From Platerodrilus igneus (Eukaryota > Arthropoda > Insecta > Coleoptera > Lycidae), in assembly GCA_036346225.1 (NCBI GenBank), contig JARFIW010000115.1:1948501-2012500 (forward strand): 64,000 bases of DNA, read 5' to 3'. A model generated the notes under the pieces. It ran no database searches. It was not told the DNA's origin and saw only the letters and a program-made list of their open reading frames with translations. Both the position numbers and the translations under genes were made by a program. Position 1 is the first letter of the stretch. Every line of letters starts with the position of its first letter. Positions 57,601-64,000 of the stretch are shown here, piece by piece.

Positions 57601-60600
57601 TGGATGCTCATCCTTAAAAGCTCAAATATTAAAAATCTCGAATGCTTAAGTCTAAATAGCAAAAGTTTCAATGGCTGAATAGCACAAAAGCTCAAATTCT
57701 CAGCTGGAAAGACACGAAAACTTAGACGCTCAGTCTTAAAAGCTCAAACGTTTAGTCTCCAAGGTTTAAACGTCTCAATGACTGAATAACAAATTCTCAG
57801 CTTAGATGCTCGGTCCTAAAACCTCAAACGATTAAAACACACTAAGGTCTAAACGTGTATATACAAAGTCTCAATGGTTGAATAGCATGAAAGCTCAAAT
57901 TCTCAGCCAGAAATACTCAAAAGCTTAGATTCTCAGCTGGAAACACTCAAAAAGTTAGGTGATCATTTTTAAAAGCTCAAATAATTAAAGTCTCCAAGGT
58001 TTAAATGTGAATCGGCAAAGCTCAATGGCTGACTAACATCGAAGCTCAAATTCTCAGCTGGAAAGACCCCAATGCTTAGATGCTTAGTCCTAAAAACTCA
58101 AATGTTTAAAGTCTGCAAGATTTAAACGTGTATAAGGGTTGAATAGCATAAAAGTTCAAATTCGCAGACAGAAATATGCAAAAGCTTAGATTCTCAGTCA
58201 AGGGCTCAAATGTCCATAAAATCTCAAAGGCTGAAAGGCATAAAAGCTCAAATTCTCAACCGGACACTCGAAAAATTAGATGCTGTCATAAAAGCTCAAA
58301 TGTTTAATGTCTCTATTGTTTAAAAGTGTACAGACAAAGTCTCAATGGTGGAACAGCATGAAAGCTCTAATTCTCAGGCTGGAAAGACCCGAAAGCTTAG
58401 GCGCTGTCCTAAAAGCTCAGAAGCTTAAAGTCTCCAAGGTTTAAATATATGTAGATAAAGTCTCAATAACGAATAGCGTGAAAGCTCAAATCTTCAAACA
58501 GAAATACTCAAAAGCTTACAATCTCAGTCAAAACCTCAAAAGCTGTAAGATATAAAAGCTCAAATTCCCAGCTGAAAACACTCAAAAAGTTAGATGCTCA
58601 AGATTAAAAGCTCGAATGTTTAAAGTCTCTAAGGTTTAAACATGTATAGGCAAAGTCTCAATCGCTGAATAGCATGAAAGCCCAATTTTTGAGCTGGAAG
58701 GACTAAAATGCTTAGATTCTCAGTCACTGGCACAAGTGCTCTTAATGTCAAAGGTTGAAAAGCATAAAAGCTCAAATTCTCCACAGGAAACACTGGAAAG
58801 ATTAGATGCTGTCTTAAAAGCTCAAAGGTTTAACGTCCCTATGGTTTAAAAGTGTATAAACAAAATCTCAATGGCTAAATAGCATGAAAGCTCAAATTCT
58901 CAATTGGAAAGACTCAAAACTATAGATGCTTGGTCTTAAAAGTTTAAATGTTTAACGTCGCTATGGTTTAAAAGTGAATGAACAGTCTCAATGGTTGAAT
59001 AGCATGAAAGCTTTAATTCTCAGGCTGGAATGAACTAAAAGCTTAGACGCTCAGTATTAAAAGCTCATAAGTTTAAAGTCTGCGTGTATAGGTAGTCTCA
59101 TTGACTGAATAGCACAAAAGCTCAAATTCAGACAGAAATACTCAAAAGCTTAGAATCTCGGTCAAAGACTCAAAGCGTCTCAAAAGCGGTAACGCCCAAA
59201 AGCTCACATGGAAACACTAAAAAGCTCAGTCTTATATGTTCAAATGCTTAAAGTCTCATAGACAGTCCCAAAGACCGAAAGTCATAAAAGCTCAAACTTT
59301 CAGTACGAAATACTTAAAGGCTGAGACAAATGCTCAGTTGCTTAATCTGAAAGGTTTACATCCTTATAGACAGTCTCAAATGCCGAAAGGCATAAAAGCT
59401 CAAATCCTCGGCTTGGAATAGTCAAAAATTTGGTCTTACATGCTTAATGTCTCGAAGGTTTTAATGTCATATACAAAGCGTCAATGCCTGAATAGCATAA
59501 AAGCTCAAAATCTCAGAGCGAAAGCTTATTTACTCAGACAGTCGCAAATGCCAATAGAACCTGAAAGGTAAAAAGAGAAAAAGCTCAAAATTGTAGGCGT
59601 AACGACTCACAAGCTCAGTGTTAAAGGGTCAAATGTTTAAATGCTTATGGACATCGAAGGGCATAAAAGCTCAAATTCTCAGCTTAAAATACTCTAAATG
59701 CTCATGTACTTAGTCTGAAAGGTTTAAATGCTCATAGACGAAATCTCAACAAATGAAAAGCATAAAAGCTCAAAGTTTGAACTCAAAATATTCAAAAGCT
59801 CAGTCTCAATGGCTGAAAAACATGTTCTCGTTCAATATCCCGCAGCGGCTTTTAATCCTAGAAATGTGAGGTTAAGTTTTGCATTTTTTGACACCCCTGC
59901 ATCATTAAATGAGCTTTCAAAAATTTCATGGAATGTAGTTGTTCCCCTGGTTGATAAACATGCAAGTTGTACGACCACGTCTCACCATACAAATTTCGTG
60001 TATTTCGGATCTTCTTATAATATGCAACTCGCTTCTGTACCAAGTCCCACGTTGGGCGCCAATTATGTAGAGCTAAAAATGAGACTCCTGGTTCCTATAA
60101 ATATTTATTCGAGGGTAGAACTGGTATCAAACATTGTGATTGTAACTTGAAACCGAAATACAATTCTTAACATATCACAAGTATTCACTGAGAAAAATAA
60201 TCGTTCTGGGTGAGATACAAGTTCCAACTCTCGCCATCTATGCTAACCAACTTTGACAAATGTCTGTAAAAATTGCTCCCCCTCTCCCTCATTCTCCCGC
60301 CACCCTATTTTCTCTCTTAAAGTACCTCAGGTTGCCGTCTTGGAAACTATCACTGTAACCGTGCTACAGCTACACTGCGTAATCTGCCCCAAGTGAGTCA
60401 AAACGTAGAATTAACGTTCCCGTTCTAAACTACCGTCATACAAACCTCTTTGGAATTTATAAAAAATAACAGAGTCGCTTTAAACCAATTCGCTTTAGAA
60501 TCGCTGTTCGATATACCTGGTAGAAATGCTGCCGAAACAATTTGTCCCATCTCAGGTACAAAATTATATTCGAAGAGTGGCTCTGATGAGTCTGGAGAGA

Positions 60601-60609
60601 AGACGTACA
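54530..60609 (-). CDS. WDR75: WDR75/UTP17-like gene, last three exons (partial; 5' part beyond the right edge)
   Basis: Exons 60609-60434, 54849-54673 and 54619-54530 join in phase to give 147 C-terminal residues and a TAA. The first exon reads YVFSPDSSEPLFEYNF, then FVPEMGQIVSAAFLPG and LLFFINSKE, the style of a terminal beta-propeller blade. The middle exon is acidic then Lys/Ser-rich. The last begins LLNTPVHTMLPQRLLCEKLL, resembling the C-terminal motif of WDR75-type proteins (L-x-T-P-x-H-T-L-P...LC...F...SLL). WDR75/UTP17 belongs to the t-UTP group of the small-subunit processome and acts in nucleolar rDNA transcription and 18S rRNA processing. The assignment rests on recalled motifs and could be another WD-repeat protein. 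The upstream intron reaches past 64000. Confidence 0.6.
54673..54849 (-). CDS. WDR75: WDR75-like exon, second from last
   Basis: Acceptor AATTCCAG ends at 54850 and donor GAC|GTAAGT lies at 54672; exactly 59 codons, phase 0 at both ends. Starts EMFCFDTDEDNIDSMDLL (acidic), then a basic Lys/Ser stretch and NNKDVWD. An exon preceded by 5.6 kb of mostly satellite intron and followed by a 53-nt intron. Confidence 0.7.
54850..55450. other. Unique intronic sequence next to the penultimate WDR75-like exon
   Basis: Non-repetitive, less AT-rich sequence between the exon and the resumption of satellite. Its first part (54.90-54.96 kb), with GCACGGTAGAG and TACTGTGATAGTTTCCC, resembles the outer part of the minus-strand LTR at 60.3 kb (GCACGGTTACAGTGATAGTTTCC), so some of it is probably transposon-derived. 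No frame or RNA gene recognised. Confidence 0.45.
55500..59810. repeat. 122-bp satellite inside the WDR75-like intron
   Basis: Same unit and orientation as at 48.1-54.4 kb (AAAGCTCAAATTCTCAGC, ACTCAAAAGCTTAGAT, CGTGTATAGACAAAGTCTCA, GAATAGCATG). Successive GAATAGCATG/GAATTGCATG landmarks near 56.83 and 56.95 kb are about 121 bp apart. The two arrays are separated only by the 1.1-kb island carrying the last two exons. Confidence 0.9.
60044..60061 (-). other. tRNA-Lys-type primer-binding site
   Basis: TGGCGCCCAACGTGGGAC on the minus strand matches 17 of 18 positions of the primer site complementary to tRNA-Lys(CUU) used by various LTR elements (canonical ...GTGGGGC). Its location 4 bp inside the CA end of the candidate LTR is the expected arrangement. 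Confidence 0.65.
60066..60374 (-). mobile_element. Candidate LTR (309 bp) of a truncated LTR retrotransposon
   Basis: On the minus strand the segment begins TGTAGCTGTAGCACGG and ends TTTTTAGCTCTACA, giving a TGTAG...CTACA terminal inverted repeat. An AATAAA lies near its end. Four bases beyond is a primer-binding-like site. About 240 bp of would-be leader follow (59820-60065) before satellite resumes, and no second LTR is visible. It inserted into the WDR75-like intron 60 bp from the exon. Confidence 0.55.
60434..60609 (-). CDS. WDR75: WDR75-like exon, third from last
   Basis: Acceptor ATTTTCAG ends at 60610; 176 nt, phase 2 at the start and 0 at the end with donor ACG|GTAGTT at 60433. An alternative donor GAG|GTTTGT twelve bases earlier (removing four residues, VCMT) keeps the same phase. 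The encoded segment has Trp-Phe-Lys-Ala-Thr-Leu-Leu-Phe-Phe, typical of a beta strand pair in a propeller. An LTR fragment lies only 60 bp into the following intron. Confidence 0.65.
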
Positions 60610-61440
60610 CTGAAAATAATAAATTTCGTTAGTTTTATATATGAGAAACTTAATAGCAAGGCAATATTCTACTCAAAGGCTAACGCTTGATAAATATTAT
60701 ACTTGTTAAGAGCTAAATTCTCCACCGTAAAGCTTACAATTTTTCTCTTAGAATAAATTTTTAAATAATCCTAGAGAAAGTAAGCGGATGGGGTTAAACC
60801 TGGCCTATTCGATACGTTCTCGTAATTAAAGAAACAGTAGAAGAATTCAAACGTAAATATAAACATGCACTCAGCTATATGTCTATACGGTAAGGTAGTT
60901 CAAGATAAGTTCCTCGAAATCGTACGCTTTCACATAAACCCGTGATCGGCCCACCAAACGTCGAACGTTTCATAGGTTGGGTAATAACCACACATTCTTC
61001 AAGGCTTATTCGACGGATTACATAAATAAATTGTAGATACTTGAGCTACAGTGTATGAGAGCAGCCATGCAATTTTATAGTAAAAAAATAAGGATGGGAA
61101 ATCCCTTTTGGATTAAACAAAATTCGCTATACCTAATATTAACTTTGCGAAGCCAATTAGACTTAACACTCGGGATTGTCGGGATATAAATCAGCCTATG
61201 GGGTGCACGCAAAAATCTCCACCGAATCTCGACGCGCCCGCGCCCCCAACTCCGAATCCCCCAGACGCAAATCCCGATTATAACCTTTAACAGAAAGTAC
61301 CTCACTGAGTTGGTCGCATCAACTTCGGGAAGTTGGTTGCACCAAGACCACTTCGCCGTAGTAGACTTCATTGGAACGACTTGAAGGAGTGGATTGGTTG
61401 GAAACCACATCGTCCTAGTAGACTATGTAGAACCTGAATA
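60610..61440. other. Unique sequence in the upstream WDR75-like intron
   Basis: Mixed-composition DNA with one 111-codon minus-strand frame (61075-61410) of no recognisable family and a GC-rich patch near 61.2-61.27 kb. It may be old transposon sequence. No exon could be supported. Confidence 0.4.
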
Positions 61441-64000
61441 CTTAAGAGAAGTTAGGTGAGAAAAGCTCGCTGACAAAAGCTCGCTGAAATGAGCGTACTG
61501 AGAAGAGCTTACTTGAGCAGAGCTTGCCGAGAAGAGCTTGCTGAGAAAGCTTGTTGAGAAAAGCTTGCTGAGAAAAGCTTGTTGAGAAAAGCTTGCTGAG
61601 AAAACTCCAAAAAAAAGCCTACAAAATTCGAGAAAAGTCTAGAAAAATTGAGAAAAGCTTAAAAAATCGAGAAACGCCTAAAAAATTGGCGGAAAGCCTA
61701 GAAAATTACCGGAAAACCTAGAAAATTACCAGAAAGCGTAGAAAATTACCGGAATCCTAGAAAATTACCGGAAAGTCTAGCAAATTGTCTGAACGCCTAG
61801 AAAATTATCGAAAAGACTAGAAAATTGCCTGAAAGCCTAGAAAATTGCCAGAAAAACTAGAAAGTTGCCCGAAAGCGTAGAAAATTTGCGGAAAGCCTAG
61901 AACAATACCGCAAAGCCTAAAAATGTCGGAAGGCCTAGAAAATTACCGGAAAGCATAGAAAATTGCTCGCTGAAAAAAGCTTGCTGAGAAAAGCTTGCTG
62001 AGAAAAGCTTGCTGAGAAGAACTTGTTGAGAAAAGCTTGCTGAGAAAAGCTCCAAAAAAAGCCTAGAAAATTCGAGAAAAGTCTAGAAAAAATCGAGAAA
62101 AGTTTAAAAAAATCGAGAAACGCCTAAAAAATTACCGGAAAGCCTAGAAAATTACCGGAAAACCTAGAAAATTACCAGACAGCGTAGAAAATTACCGGAA
62201 CCCTAGAAAATTACCGGAAAGTCTAGGAAATTGCACGAACGCCTAGAAAATTATCGAAAAGACTAGAAAAATGCACGAAAGCCTAGAAAATTGCCAGAAA
62301 AACTAGAAAGTTTCCCGAACGCGTAGAAAATTTGCGGAAAGCCTAGAAAAATGTCGCAAAGTCTAAAAATGCCGGAAAACCTAAAAAATTACCGGAAAGC
62401 CAAGAAAATTAGCGGAAAGCCTAGAAAATTACCGGAACCCTAGAAAATTAGCGGAAAGTCTAGGAAATTGCACGAACACCTAGAAAATTATCGAAAAGAC
62501 TAGAAAAATGCCCGAAAGCCTAGAAAATTGCCAGAAAAACTAGAAAGTTGCCCGAAAGCGTAGAAAATTTGCGGAAAGCCTAGGAAAATGCCGCAAAGCC
62601 TAAAAATTCCGGAAAGCCTAGAAAATTACCGGAAAACCTAGAAAATTACCGGAAAGCCTAGAAAATTGTTCGCTGAAAAAAGCTTGCTGAGAAAAGCTTG
62701 TTGAGAAAAGCTCCAAAAAAAAAGCCTAGAAAATTCGAAAAAAGTCTAGAAAAATCGAGAAAAGTTTAAAAAAATCGAGAAACGCCTAAAAAATTGCCGG
62801 AAAGCCTAGAAAATTACCGGAAAACCTAGAAAATTACCAGACAGCGTAGAAAATTACCGGAACCCTAGAAAATTACCGGAAAGTCTAGGAAATTGCACGA
62901 ACGCCTAGAAAATTATCGAAAAGACTAGAAAAATGCACGAAAGCCTAGAAAATTGCCAGAAAAACTAGAAAGTTTCCCGAACGCGTAGAAAATTTGCGGA
63001 AAGCCTAGAAAAATGTCGCAAAGTCTAAAAATGCCGGAAAACCTAAAAAATTACCGGAAAGCCAAGAAAATTAGCGGAAAGCCTAGAAAATTACCGGAAC
63101 CCTAGAAAATTAGCGGAAAGTCTAGGAAATTGCACGAACACCTAGAAAATTATCGAAAAGACTAGAAAATGCCCGAAAGCCTAGAAAATTGCCAGAAAAC
63201 TAGAAAGTTGCCCGAAAGCGTAGAAAATTTGCGGAAAGCCTAGAAAATGCCAAAGCCTAAAAATTCCGGAAAGCCTAGAAAATTACCGGAAAACCTAGAA
63301 AATTACCGGAAAGCCTAGAAAATTGTTCGCTGAAAAAAGCTTGCTGAGAAAAGCTTGTTGAGAAAAGCTCCAAAAAAAAGCCTAGAAAAATCGAGAAAAG
63401 TTTAAAAAAATCGAGAAACGCCTAAAAAATTGCCGGAAAGCCTAGAAAATTACCGGAAAACCTAGAAAATTACCAGACAGCGTAGAAAATTACCGGAACC
63501 CTAGAAAATTACCGGAAAGTCTAGGAAATTGCACGAACGCCTAGAAAATTATCGAAAAGACTAGAAAAATGCACGAAAGCCTAGAAAATTGCCAGAAAAA
63601 CTAGAAAGTTTCCCGAACGCGTAGAAAATTTGCGGAAAGCCTAGAAAAATGCCGCAAAGTCTAAAAATGCCGGAAAACCTAAAAAATTACCGGAAAGCCC
63701 AGAAAATTAGCGGAAAGCCTAGAAAATTACCGGAACCCTAGAAAATTAGCGGAAAGTCTAGGAAATTGCACGAACACCTAGAAAATTATCGAAAAGACTA
63801 GAAAAATGCCCGAAAGCCTAGAAAATTGCCAGAAAAACTAGAAAGTTGCCCGAAAGCGTAGAAAATTTGCGGAAAGCCTAGGAAAATGCCGCAAAGCCTA
63901 AAAATTCCGGAAAGCCTAGAAAATTACCGGAAAACCTAGAAAATTACCGGAAAGCCTAGAAAATTGTTCGCTGAAAAAAGCTTGCTGAGAAAAGCTTGTT
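61440..64000. repeat. 20-bp repeat array with 640-704-bp higher-order units
   Basis: The basic word is CCTAGAAAATTACCGGAAAG (20 bp) with variants (TTGCCAGAAAAA, TTGCACGAACG, TTATCGAAAAGA). Every 640-704 bp it is interrupted by a GCTTGCTGAGAAAAGCTTGTTGAG segment: the landmark TCGCTGAAAAAAGC begins at 61966, 62670, 63327 and 63968. Four higher-order copies are therefore entered and the array runs off the right edge. The first part (61.44-61.62 kb) is a (GAGAAAAGCTTGCT)-type repeat. Confidence 0.9.

Noticed and set aside
59728..60150. 140-codon plus-strand frame spanning the satellite edge and the LTR
   Set aside because: It starts in satellite and runs antisense through the primer-binding-like site and LTR end; no recognisable domain.
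61075..61410. 111-codon minus-strand frame in the upstream WDR75-like intron
   Set aside because: No family resemblance, lacks WD-repeat features and sits in unique intronic DNA; kept only as unannotated sequence.
61440..64000. Telomere- or centromere-type repeat
   Set aside because: The 20-bp word does not resemble known telomeric TTAGG-type repeats, and nothing in the sequence shows a centromeric role.
1..64000. tRNA or rRNA genes
   Set aside because: No cloverleaf with A- and B-box sequences or rRNA-like conserved core was recognised by eye on either strand; a tRNAscan-SE and Infernal run would be decisive.

Overview
The window looks like an arthropod (probably insect) nuclear genome segment. 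It shows spliced GT-AG genes, introns either tiny (45-102 nt) or huge, a very AT-rich background, LTR-type debris and no bacterial gene organisation. The host was inferred from gene style only; no species can be named. Well over 80% of the 64 kb is tandem repeat, and most long open frames in it are artefacts of those repeats.

Two protein-coding genes are supported, both on the minus strand. (1) A complete, very divergent SLC6-family (sodium:neurotransmitter symporter fold) gene runs from an ATG at 41574 to a TAA at 87. Nine exons of 118, 102, 132, 241, 271, 229, 440, 165 and 243 nt give a 1941-nt CDS (646 aa), and the exon phases agree at all eight junctions. Its exons sit in four small clusters (40.3-41.6 kb, 29.0-29.5 kb, 10.3-10.7 kb, 0.1-0.5 kb) separated by introns of 10.8, 18.2 and 9.8 kb filled with satellite DNA. 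(2) The last three exons of a second gene (60434-60609, 54673-54849, 54530-54619) resemble the C-terminal end of WDR75/UTP17, a small-subunit processome WD-repeat protein. Its 5.6-kb intron is also mostly satellite, and its 5' part lies beyond the right edge.

Layout by region: 0.1-0.5 kb, SLC6 exons 9-8; 0.6-10.2 kb, AT-rich satellite with a 588-bp higher-order unit and a corrupted-looking stretch near 4.4-6.0 kb; 10.3-10.7 kb, exon 7; 10.7-28.5 kb, an array built from a GATATYC heptamer, containing three copies of a dispersed hairpin-ended repeat (a fourth lies at its right edge, 28.5-28.95 kb) and, at 22.5-28.4 kb, a dimeric 744/751-bp higher-order array; 29.0-29.5 kb, exons 6-5; 29.7-30.7 kb, two more dispersed repeat copies and a decayed SLC6 exon relic; 30.7-39.9 kb, a second heptamer array; 40.3-41.6 kb, exons 4-1; 41.6-48.1 kb, a polypurine block in two tandem copies of about 3.4 kb; 48.1-54.4 kb and 55.5-59.8 kb, a roughly 122-bp satellite on both sides of the last two WDR75-like exons; 60.0-60.4 kb, an LTR with a tRNA-Lys-type primer site; 61.4-64.0 kb, a 20-bp repeat arranged in 640-700-bp higher-order units.

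The main points of interest are the gene rebuilt across 41 kb of satellite, its loss of the family's ion-site motifs, and the nested repeats that fill its introns. In particular, one heptamer has grown into arrays totalling about 25 kb with several levels of higher-order structure. Boundaries of repeats are approximate because they were read by eye.
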